18,708 nucleotides of DNA from a bacterium (lineage in GTDB: Bacteria > Spirochaetota > Spirochaetia > JABEVK01): positions 1-18,708 of the forward strand of contig JAJXVP010000036.1 of assembly GCA_021782055.1 (NCBI GenBank). Reading direction: 5' to 3'. Positions 7,032-14,977 of this stretch are shown piece after piece. A program made the position numbers and the translations under genes. Position 1 is the first letter of the stretch. Each line of letters starts with the position of its first letter. The notes beneath the pieces were generated by a model. The model was not told where the DNA came from. It saw nothing but the letters and a program-made list of their open reading frames with translations, and searched no databases.

Positions 7032-7225
7032 CACAGCGCGAAGAAGCTAAGGCCTGGTTGAGCTTTGCTCAACAGCACTGCCTCGTCCTTACTGGGTATG
7101 GAGCTTTGGTCCGGTATCTCTTTCAGCTCGAAAGACGTGATGATCAAGTTTATCAGGCTGTCAAGTTAGCTACAGAAGTCTTAGAAATTTTCAAACAGAT
7201 ACTCGCTAAGCGAGGAGACGAATGA
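7028..7225 (+). CDS. Micro-gene of 65 codons, coupled to the methyltransferase
   Basis: The start at ATG 7028 is chosen because it overlaps the preceding stop (ATGA); the open frame upstream of it does not look like protein. The product begins MTQREEAKAWLSFAQQHCLV and appears to be a small helical bundle (YQAVKLATEVLEIFKQIL). Its stop TGA (7223-7225) overlaps the methyltransferase ATG (7222-7224). Its last codons hold both the methyltransferase ribosome site and a small hairpin. A role as helicase/methyltransferase partner or as a translational coupler is inferred from position only. Confidence 0.6.
   Translation: MTQREEAKAWLSFAQQHCLVLTGYGALVRYLFQLERRDDQVYQAVKLATEVLEIFKQILAKRGDE
7202..7217 (+). 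promoter_or_regulatory. Hairpin overlapping the methyltransferase ribosome binding site
   Basis: CTCGC (7202-7206) pairs with GCGAG (7210-7214) around TAA. The paired GCGAG shares bases with the Shine-Dalgarno GAGGAG (7212-7217), 4 bases before the methyltransferase ATG at 7222. A ribosome finishing the micro-gene would melt the hairpin, so methyltransferase translation may depend on translation of the micro-gene. Confidence 0.4.
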
Positions 7226-10200
7226 AAGACATTGAGGCCAAGCGAAAGATTATTGACGGATTAAAACTGTTTGCTGACACAAACCTAACGGGAGCCGGTT
7301 TGGCTTTTTTTAGAACTCTCGGTTACACCACAGAACGACAAGCTCCTATGGCAGAAAAGACGTCAAAATTCTTTATTGAAAATTACGCCCAAGCCTCGGA
7401 AAAAACTTTCGATGCTAACAAAGCTTTATGTCAGGATTGGAAGTATGTCGACCTATTATTCCAGCTCACCAAAGATGATGTTAGCTCTCAGAATGAGCTT
7501 TTTGACACGGGACAGGTCGACGACACGATCATGGAAAGCTACCTCTTTTTTGTTATTGGCTTGGCCAAGGCAAGCTACAATCGGGGTGAACTGGCGAGAA
7601 TCACACGTGAAATTAACAAAGTCTTTCCTATGCCGGTACTGATTTTATTTGCGTACGGCGAAAAAGTAACACTTTCGATCATTGATCGTCGTCTGAATAA
7701 AAAAGATGAAATGAGGGACGTGCTAGAAAAGAAAGTCACCCTCATCAAAGACGTAAGAATCGTTACCCCACATAGAGCTCACGTCGAGATCTTATTTGAT
7801 CTTTCGTTTTTTGAATTGGAGAGGCAACATCAAGTACGCAACTTTGTGGAACTGCATAAGGCTTGGCGGTCTACCCTCGATATCAGTGCATTGAACAAGA
7901 AATTCTATCGGGAGCTTTCGAACTGGTACTTTTGGGCCATGGGGAGGGTAAGCTTTCCCGACGACGTAGAAAGTGATGGCGAAGTACGCAATGCTACGAA
8001 TCTTATTAGACTTATCACACGGATCATCTTTGTATGGTTCATTCGTGAGAAACAGCTCGTCGACGACCGATTGTTCGAGCGCCGAGAAATGGAAAAGATT
8101 TTAAAGGGTTTCTGTGCGAGCGAGCATTCAAACGTGTACTACCCAGCCATTCTGCAAAACTTGTTTTTTGGAACGTTGAATCAAAAAATGAATGAGCGTG
8201 GCTTTGCCGAAGAAGGAGATTTTAAAACCAATCGAGGCCAATACGGTGTCAAGAACCTTTATCGACACGCAGGGTTTTTTCAGATATCACCAGCAGAAGC
8301 CGTTTCCCTTTTTAAAGACGTTCCCTTTTTGAATGGCGGGCTTTTTGACTGTCTCGACAAAGAAGACGACCAAAAGGTTGTACGTTACGTGGACGGTTTT
8401 AGTCGCAACCCGAAAAAGCAGGCCTTCGTTCCCGATGCACTCTTTTTTAGCGATGAGCATGAAGTGGACTTGAATACTATTTATGGAACTCACGATCGGA
8501 CCTACCTTGTCAAAGGCCTTTTTAACATTCTTTCAGCTTACAAGTTCACTATTGCCGAGAATACGCCTGTGGAAGAAGAAGTTGCCCTTGACCCCGAACT
8601 ATTGGGCAAGGTTTTTGAAAACCTTTTGGCCAGTTACAACCCCGAGACCAAAACCACAGCCCGGAACAAAACGGGAAGTTTTTATACCCCGCGTGAAATT
8701 GTCGATTACATGGTTGATGAATCGCTGAAGGGGTACTTACAGCAAAAACTACAAGATGAATTAAAAATACCCGAAGCCGATGCCAAAGCGGGGCTCGATA
8801 TTTTGTTTATGTACACCGAACAAGAACATGCCTTTAATCCAGTTGAACGCGACTGTCTGATTAGAGCCATAGACGGCCTTAAAATTCTTGACCCGGCGTG
8901 TGGTTCGGGGGCTTTCCCCATGGGTATTTTGCACAAGTTGGTTTACATCCTTCACAAGCTCGACCCAAGAAACGAATTGTGGAAGCAGAGACAATTAAGT
9001 AAGGCCAGCACTCTCGACGATGCTGGCATCCGTGAACGGACTATGGACGATATTGAGCAGGCCTTTGCCAACAATGAACTTGACTACGGACGAAAATTGT
9101 TCCTCATTGAAAACTGTGTCTTTGGGGTCGATATTCAGCCTATCGCCGTGCAGATTGCGAAACTTAGGTTTTTCATTTCGCTGGTCATCGACCAAAACAA
9201 AAAGTCCGGTACCGAAAACCTTGGTATTCGCAGTTTACCCAACCTTGAAACTAAGTTTGTCGCCGCCGATAGCCTCATTGCTCTGAAGAAGCCCGACGGG
9301 GGACTGCTTCGCAACCCTGAAATTGATCGGCACGAAGTGGCACTTAAGGAATTAAGGCATACCTATTTTAGCGCACGATCACGCCACGAAAAGTTGGCTG
9401 TGCAAGACAAGGACAAGGCTCTTCGCCATACCATCGCCCAGTTGTTAGAAGCCGATGGGATGTCGCATCAAGACGCTAGCTTGGTGGCCAGTATTGACCC
9501 CTACGACCAAAATGCCAGTGCCCCCTTTTTTGACCCCGAGTGGATGTTTGGCATGACTGGTGGTTTTGATGTGGTGATCGGCAACCCCCCTTATGTTCAG
9601 ATTCAGAGTTTTTCGGGCAAACCAGAACAGGAACGCTGGGAAGCGCAGAGCTACAAAACCTATGCCAGAACGGGCGATATCTATTGTCTGTTCTATGAAC
9701 GGGGGTTCAGCCTGTTGGCAAGCAAAGGTAGCCTTTGTTACATTACCAGCAACAAATGGATGAGGGCCGGTTACGGCAAGGCGATGCGTAAGTTCTTTTT
9801 AAACCAGGGTACGCTTCGTAGCTTGATTGACTTTGGCGACTCTCCCCTTTTCGAAAATGCGACAACCTACACCAACATCGCCTTGTGGAGTGCTAGAAAG
9901 GGTTTGGGACCGGTTTTAGTTTACGATCTATCGCACAGCTACCAGGCCGAGACCAGTCTGTCAGAAGTGCTCAGCCTACAGGAACCCGGTGAGGCTTTGT
10001 TCACGGACGAAAGTTTTGTGATCGCTGCGGGGGCCCAAGCCGCCGTCAAGAAGCGTATTGAAGCTGTGGGCAAACCACTCAAGGACTGGGATATCCATAT
10101 ATACCGGGGCGTTCTCACTGGCCTAAACGAGGCCTTTATCATCGACCAAGCCAAATACGACGAGCTGGTAGCCGCCGACCCCAAAAGTGCCGAAATACTC

Positions 10201-11037
10201 AAGCCTATTCTGCGAGGGCGGGATATTAAACGGTATAAGGCCGAGTGGGCGGGCTTGTACGTGATCTTGGCTAAACTAGGTTCTCACAATTATCTGGAAA
10301 GGGAATATCCTGCTGTGTTCCAGCACCTCAGCCGGTTTGAAACCTCCCTTCGTTTACGAGGACAATGCCGTTATACCAGCTCTGGCAAACCCAAACGTAA
10401 CGCAGATTTTCCTGGGCAACACCACTGGCTGGAACTGGACAACAATCCTAAAGACGACTACTTAGCCGAGTTCGGGAAGGAGAAGGTGACCTGGGGCAAT
10501 TTGGCTCAAGCACCTCAATTTACCTTGGTACCACCGGGTATGTTTGTTAACGCTCCTAGCCCCCTTATCACGCCCTACACAGGCTTTCTTTTGGCCGTCT
10601 TAAATTCAACCGTGGTGAAATGGTTTCTGGCTTCAATTTGCATTGAACGTTCTGGCGGGTTCTTTGAATATAAGCCAATGTACGTGGAACAAATCCCCAT
10701 CCCCTCTATTTCCTCCGACTTACAAAAGCCCTATGAAGTTCTCGTCGACTGCATCCAGTTCGCCCATGCGCATAGTTTGACTGGCGAGGCCAAGGTTCTT
10801 GAGGCCGTGGTCGACGTGATGGTTTTTGGGCTGTACTTTGAGGAAGACATGAAGTCAGCAGGGTGTTACATAAACGACCGGGTGGCCGAAGTGGCGCTGG
10901 TCGAGGAATTGTCCATCACCGAGGTGATGAAACTGGTAATCGACCTGCAAAATGATGGACGGATTGCGTCTGCCTTGGTTAACTGCCAGACCGTCGGAGT
11001 GGTGAAGACGGTGCTAGGTCTGGACGTCCATGGGTGA
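7222..11037 (+). CDS. Eco57I-type N6-adenine DNA methyltransferase (type IIG/DrmMI-like)
   Basis: This 1271-residue protein is predicted to transfer a methyl group from S-adenosylmethionine to the exocyclic amine of adenine in a specific DNA site. The SAM-binding motif I is DPACGSGAFPMGI (from residue 557). The catalytic motif IV is GNPPYVQ (N788-Y791), typical of N6-adenine enzymes. TFYTPREIVDYM-like wording (SFYTPREIVDYM) precedes motif I, and the end has a TaqI-like target-recognition region with VEQIPIPSI. The first 400 residues resemble the N-terminus of large Eco57I-family proteins, but I cannot point to a PD-(D/E)xK nuclease site. It may therefore be modification-only, with cleavage supplied by the PLD helicases. 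It starts inside the micro-gene stop (ATGA) and overlaps the next gene by 8 bases. Confidence 0.92.
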   Translation: MKDIEAKRKIIDGLKLFADTNLTGAGLAFFRTLGYTTERQAPMAEKTSKFFIENYAQASEKTFDANKALCQDWKYVDLLFQLTKDDVSSQNELFDTGQVDDTIMESYLFFVIGLAKASYNRGELARITREINKVFPMPVLILFAYGEKVTLSIIDRRLNKKDEMRDVLEKKVTLIKDVRIVTPHRAHVEILFDLSFFELERQHQVRNFVELHKAWRSTLDISALNKKFYRELSNWYFWAMGRVSFPDDVESDGEVRNATNLIRLITRIIFVWFIREKQLVDDRLFERREMEKILKGFCASEHSNVYYPAILQNLFFGTLNQKMNERGFAEEGDFKTNRGQYGVKNLYRHAGFFQISPAEAVSLFKDVPFLNGGLFDCLDKEDDQKVVRYVDGFSRNPKKQAFVPDALFFSDEHEVDLNTIYGTHDRTYLVKGLFNILSAYKFTIAENTPVEEEVALDPELLGKVFENLLASYNPETKTTARNKTGSFYTPREIVDYMVDESLKGYLQQKLQDELKIPEADAKAGLDILFMYTEQEHAFNPVERDCLIRAIDGLKILDPACGSGAFPMGILHKLVYILHKLDPRNELWKQRQLSKASTLDDAGIRERTMDDIEQAFANNELDYGRKLFLIENCVFGVDIQPIAVQIAKLRFFISLVIDQNKKSGTENLGIRSLPNLETKFVAADSLIALKKPDGGLLRNPEIDRHEVALKELRHTYFSARSRHEKLAVQDKDKALRHTIAQLLEADGMSHQDASLVASIDPYDQNASAPFFDPEWMFGMTGGFDVVIGNPPYVQIQSFSGKPEQERWEAQSYKTYARTGDIYCLFYERGFSLLASKGSLCYITSNKWMRAGYGKAMRKFFLNQGTLRSLIDFGDSPLFENATTYTNIALWSARKGLGPVLVYDLSHSYQAETSLSEVLSLQEPGEALFTDESFVIAAGAQAAVKKRIEAVGKPLKDWDIHIYRGVLTGLNEAFIIDQAKYDELVAADPKSAEILKPILRGRDIKRYKAEWAGLYVILAKLGSHNYLEREYPAVFQHLSRFETSLRLRGQCRYTSSGKPKRNADFPGQHHWLELDNNPKDDYLAEFGKEKVTWGNLAQAPQFTLVPPGMFVNAPSPLITPYTGFLLAVLNSTVVKWFLASICIERSGGFFEYKPMYVEQIPIPSISSDLQKPYEVLVDCIQFAHAHSLTGEAKVLEAVVDVMVFGLYFEEDMKSAGCYINDRVAEVALVEELSITEVMKLVIDLQNDGRIASALVNCQTVGVVKTVLGLDVHG

Positions 11038-13711
11038 ATTAGGTAGAGAGGTTGAAATGGCTACGATAAGAACAACAAGCGACTCTTTCCCGGCAGGTTC
11101 CACTTGGGTTCGGGCCGACTTTCACCTCCATACCAAGGCCGACAAGGAGTTCAACTACACAGGCGAGGACAATAGTTTTGTAAAGGCCTACATCGAAGCC
11201 TTGAAGAAGGCAGAGATCAAAGTGGGGTTGATCACAAACCACAACAAGTTCGACAAAGGTGAGTTTGCCGCTCTGCGAAAAGGGGCGATGAGCGAGGGTA
11301 TTTTACTGCTTCCCGGTGTGGAACTGTCGGTCAATGACGGGGCTCATGGGATACATATGCTCATCGCCTTCGGCGACGAATGGATTGCCGAAGGCTCTGA
11401 CCACATCAATCCTTTTCTCCAAACGGTGTTCCAAGGAAAAACGCCCGTGGAATATGAAAACGAGAATGGGCGAACCAAGGAAGGGTTGGTTACCATTCTC
11501 GAAACCCTCAAGTCCTACCATAAAGATTTTTTCCTCATTTTTGCCCACGTGGAGGACCGATCAGGTCTTTGGACTGAATTAGATGGTGGGAGACTGGAAG
11601 AACTTGGAAGAAATGAAGACTTCAAAGATTTTACTCACGGGTTTCAAAAAGTCCGAACCCATGACCTGCCGGAGAGAAAATGCCGTGTCAAAGTTGAGAA
11701 ATGGCTCGGATGGTACCCTGCCGAAGTTGAAGGAAGCGACTGCAAAAAAATCGAAGAAATCGGCAAAGGTGAGAAGTGTTATCTCAAAATCGGGGCTTTT
11801 CACTTTGAAGCGGTGAAGTTTGCCTTGCGCAACGCTACCAACCGCGTCGCAAAAGAGCCTAAGCAGCACAAGCGCTCCTACATCAAACGGCTCCGCTTCG
11901 ATGGCGGCACTCTCGATGGCCACGAGATTGAGTTCTCGACAGGACTGAATACCCTGATCGGAATTCGTGGTAGCGGCAAATCCTCTCTCATTGAGGCGAT
12001 TCGCTATGGGCTAGACGTTCCCTTTGGCGAAAAGCCCCAAGACGAGAAATACAAGAAGGACCTCGTTCCCCATACCCTAGGAAGTGGGGGTAAAATTACC
12101 ATCATCGCGGTTGATGGTTTTGGCCAAGAATATGAAGTTCGGCGAATCTGGGGGCATGGACCAGAGGTCTTTGTGGACGGACTCCGTCAGCCGGGGGTTT
12201 CGATTCGAGAAACCGTTATCAATAAACCCCTCTATTTTGGTCAAAAAGACCTTTCCAGTTCGGGCGAAGGGTTCGAAAAGGATCTTGTAGAAAAGTTGCT
12301 TGGATCTGCTGTCAGCGAAATTCGAGTCAAAATCGAATTACAAAAAGATCGTGTTCAACAAGTAGCTGGGCGATTTAACAAACTCAAAGACATAGCCACC
12401 AGAAGAGAAGAAAACCAACAAAAGAAGTTGGACGCTGAATTCAAATTCGAGCGTTACAAAAAATATGGTATGGAAGAAAAACTTCAGAAGCAAATGGACT
12501 TTGACACCGATGGGCGCAAGCTGAATGAGATTAACCAAGCCGTCGCAAATTTTGCAGAGTCCCTTTCAGGAATTCTGGTGGACTACGAAGATACGATCCG
12601 TAATAGCCTTCTCTACAAATCCAAACAGAACAGCAGCTTTTTTCTTGGTTATTTCGAGGTATTCAACCGAGTCATGGCACAGTTGGAAAGCGTTGTCTCG
12701 GCTGTCGCAAATCTCAAAAATATTCTCCCCGATTTGGAGAAGCAGAAAACAGATTTCGCCGGAATCTTGCAGAGCCTCAAGGAAGAATTTGCTACAACGG
12801 AACGCACGATCGCCGATGAGCTGAAAGCCGCTGGCGTTCCCGCTGTACGGCCCGACGAGTTTCGCCAACTCAGCAAAACGATTGAACAAGCCAAGGCGAT
12901 CATCGAGGAATTGGACAAAGAACAGAACAAATCCAATGCCATTTACCAAGAACTTCTGAAAGAAGTATCAGCCTTGAATGAGCTTTGGTACCAGGAGTTC
13001 AAGTTGATAGAGGCTGAGATGGCCAAGGTGAACTCCCACCATTCTTCCTTGGTAATCGAAGTGAAATTCAAAGATGACAAAGAGGCGTTCAAGGCGTTCC
13101 TTAAAAGCATGATGGGGGGAAGCAACATTCGAGACCTCACCTATGGGAGGATCGTTGATCAATTTATTGATCCGGTAGCGATTTTTCAAGAAAAAGCCAA
13201 AGTCGACGAACTTCTGGGAAATAGTGCAACGGTTTTTTGGCAGTACTTCTCGGATGCACTGGACACGTTTCTCGTCTGGCAGGTTCCAAATCGATTCCTA
13301 ATCAAGTACAAAGGCAAAGAACTCACCGAACATTCGCTTGGTCAACGCGCGTCTGCGCTGATTCTTTTTGTGCTAAGCCAGCGAGAGCATGACCTGATCG
13401 TTATAGACCAACCAGAAGATGACCTCGATAACCAGACGATCTATCAAGACGTCATCAAACTGGTAAATAAACTGAAAGTTGACACACAGTTTATCCTTGC
13501 CACCCATAACCCTAACTTTCCTGTCTTGGGAGATGCTGAGATGGTGGTGTCCTGCGAATACCTGAACGACCATATCGATGTTCAACTGGGAAGCATTGAT
13601 GATAAAAAAGTTCAAGAACGAATTGTAAATATTATGGAAGGCGGTGAAGAAGCCTTCAACCGCCGCAAGGAGATCTACGGAATATGGAAACCTCGGAACT
13701 TCTTGAAATAA
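11030..13711 (+). CDS. TrlF/Ppl-like protein: PHP hydrolase plus SMC/ABC-type ATPase
   Basis: This 893-residue protein joins two modules. Residues 25-180 are a PHP metal-dependent phosphoesterase domain: HLH (H32, H34), TNH (H71), PGVEL (E98), HGIHM (H109) and FAHVED (H173) are the expected metal ligands. From about 300 there is an SMC/Rad50-like ATPase with Walker A GIRGSGKS (311-318), a coiled-coil middle (about 430-720), signature SLGQRAS, Walker B LIVIDQPEDD (from 789) and H-loop ATHN. This matches the TrlF family and the single-gene defence protein Ppl. The substrate is unknown; nucleotide or nucleic-acid hydrolysis gated by the ATPase is inferred. The start at 11030 overlaps the methyltransferase by 8 bases. 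The ATG at 11057, with AGAGAGG upstream, is an equally fair choice and keeps every motif. Confidence 0.9.
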   Translation: MGELGREVEMATIRTTSDSFPAGSTWVRADFHLHTKADKEFNYTGEDNSFVKAYIEALKKAEIKVGLITNHNKFDKGEFAALRKGAMSEGILLLPGVELSVNDGAHGIHMLIAFGDEWIAEGSDHINPFLQTVFQGKTPVEYENENGRTKEGLVTILETLKSYHKDFFLIFAHVEDRSGLWTELDGGRLEELGRNEDFKDFTHGFQKVRTHDLPERKCRVKVEKWLGWYPAEVEGSDCKKIEEIGKGEKCYLKIGAFHFEAVKFALRNATNRVAKEPKQHKRSYIKRLRFDGGTLDGHEIEFSTGLNTLIGIRGSGKSSLIEAIRYGLDVPFGEKPQDEKYKKDLVPHTLGSGGKITIIAVDGFGQEYEVRRIWGHGPEVFVDGLRQPGVSIRETVINKPLYFGQKDLSSSGEGFEKDLVEKLLGSAVSEIRVKIELQKDRVQQVAGRFNKLKDIATRREENQQKKLDAEFKFERYKKYGMEEKLQKQMDFDTDGRKLNEINQAVANFAESLSGILVDYEDTIRNSLLYKSKQNSSFFLGYFEVFNRVMAQLESVVSAVANLKNILPDLEKQKTDFAGILQSLKEEFATTERTIADELKAAGVPAVRPDEFRQLSKTIEQAKAIIEELDKEQNKSNAIYQELLKEVSALNELWYQEFKLIEAEMAKVNSHHSSLVIEVKFKDDKEAFKAFLKSMMGGSNIRDLTYGRIVDQFIDPVAIFQEKAKVDELLGNSATVFWQYFSDALDTFLVWQVPNRFLIKYKGKELTEHSLGQRASALILFVLSQREHDLIVIDQPEDDLDNQTIYQDVIKLVNKLKVDTQFILATHNPNFPVLGDAEMVVSCEYLNDHIDVQLGSIDDKKVQERIVNIMEGGEEAFNRRKEIYGIWKPRNFLK

Positions 13712-14841
13712 TTGGCCGTGGCGAGGACGGCAAGCACCAGTTCAAGGCAAATATTTCGAATGGCGGTTCTCTTGCCGCAGAAATCGTAGCTTTCTCAAAC
13801 TCAGGCGGTGGTCAGATCTTCATTGGCGTCAACGATGATGGAACGAGATCTGGGTTGACCGCCGAAAATCTAACCGGTAAACATGGCCTCAACCAACTCA
13901 TCTCCAGTGTCGCCTCCGATCAGGTCAAACCTGCTGTCAACGTCTCGACAGAGAACATTAAGCTCTTAGACGGACTGGTTGTCGTTGTTTCTGTCCAAGA
14001 TGGCATCAGCAAACCCTACTTTGACAATGCTGGAGTCATTTGGGTTAAGTCTGGTGCGGACAAGCGAAAGGTGACTTCCCGAGAAGAAATGCAACGGATG
14101 TTTCAGAAAGCCGGATTGGTTCATGGTGATGAGATTGCTGCAAACGGAGTGACGACGGCTGACATCGATTTGGACTATTTTCGGCGATTCTATCAAGCCG
14201 AGTATGGCGAGGAGTTGGCCCAGTCGGGAATCCCGCTCCCTCAGCTACTAGAGAACATGAACCTTGCCTCTGAAGGGGTTTTGAATATTGCAGGTTCTCT
14301 ATTATTTTCGCGGACTCCTAATGTTCGCCTTCCTGCCTTTATTGTAAAAGCCGTCGCTTTTCCGGGGACTACGATCGAGGAATCGAACTATCTTGATAGT
14401 AAGGACTTAACGGGGAAAATTGCCGACATTTTTCAGAAAACTATCAATTTTATCATTTCAAACCTCAGGTCAGTTCAGGGGGAAGGGGGATTCAATACAT
14501 TGGGCGAAGCCGAAATCCCACGCGAGGCCCTGGAAGAACTAGTTGCTAACGCACTTATTCACCGTGACTACTTTATTTCTGCCCCAATCCGCGTTTTCGT
14601 GTTTCAGGACAGGGTAGAAATAATCAGTCCTGGGCACTTACCCAACAACCTCACCATCCAAAATGTCCTCAAGGGAAACTCTAATATCAGAAACCCAATT
14701 TTGGCATCCTTTGCAACACGGATTCTTCCCTATCGTGGCCTCGGTAGTGGCATCAGGAGAGCTATTAAGGCATATCCCCAAATTTCTTTGGTGGATGACC
14801 GAGAAGGAAATCTATTTATTGTGACTCTTTCTAGAAGGTGA
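13684..14841 (+). CDS. Schlafen/AlbA_2-type protein with GHKL-like C-terminal domain
   Basis: This 385-residue protein has an AlbA_2 (Schlafen-like) nucleic-acid-binding fold at the N-terminus: HQFK (18-21), then AFSNSGGGQIFIGVNDDG (36-53). The C-terminal half carries ELVANALIHRDY (N289, H293) and YRGLGSGIRRA, typical of the RecG-related GHKL ATPase-like domain often paired with AlbA_2. Such proteins are annotated as transcriptional regulators or as RNases/effectors; the sequence does not decide which. It overlaps the PHP-ATPase gene by 28 bases, with ribosome site AAGGAGA (13667-13673), so the two are almost certainly co-translated and probably work together. Confidence 0.88.
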   Translation: METSELLEIIGRGEDGKHQFKANISNGGSLAAEIVAFSNSGGGQIFIGVNDDGTRSGLTAENLTGKHGLNQLISSVASDQVKPAVNVSTENIKLLDGLVVVVSVQDGISKPYFDNAGVIWVKSGADKRKVTSREEMQRMFQKAGLVHGDEIAANGVTTADIDLDYFRRFYQAEYGEELAQSGIPLPQLLENMNLASEGVLNIAGSLLFSRTPNVRLPAFIVKAVAFPGTTIEESNYLDSKDLTGKIADIFQKTINFIISNLRSVQGEGGFNTLGEAEIPREALEELVANALIHRDYFISAPIRVFVFQDRVEIISPGHLPNNLTIQNVLKGNSNIRNPILASFATRILPYRGLGSGIRRAIKAYPQISLVDDREGNLFIVTLSRR

Positions 14842-14904
14842 TAAATGCGGTTTTCCGAACCGAAAACACAGATGTGTTGACAGGCGATACAACCTTGCAC
14901 AGGT

Positions 14905-14942
14905 CATTGAAATCGTCGTTAAATAGAAAATGAATTTCAATG
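14905..14942. promoter_or_regulatory. 9-bp inverted repeat in the only large gap of the locus
   Basis: CATTGAAAT (14905-14913) and ATTTCAATG (14934-14942) are perfect inverted copies 20 bases apart. GTCGTTAA also recurs directly at 14915-14922 and 14942-14949. The element lies in the 136-base gap between the AlbA_2 gene and the SF1 helicase gene. A perfect TTGACA (14877-14882) and TTGCAC (14895-14900) precede it; TTAAAT (14919-14924) could serve the latter as a poor -10. A repressor operator over a secondary promoter is the simplest reading. Confidence 0.4.
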
Positions 14943-14977
14943 TCGTTAATGATGCCTGGCACCTCTGAGGTTGTGAT

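Noticed and set aside
3538..14841. Complete DISARM system
   Set aside because: No DrmA helicase, no DUF1998 protein and no stand-alone DrmC are seen; only the SNF2 helicase and methyltransferase resemble DISARM genes.
14848..14862. CGGTT/AACCG hairpin after the AlbA_2 gene as a terminator
   Set aside because: The stem is only 5 bp with no following T-run.
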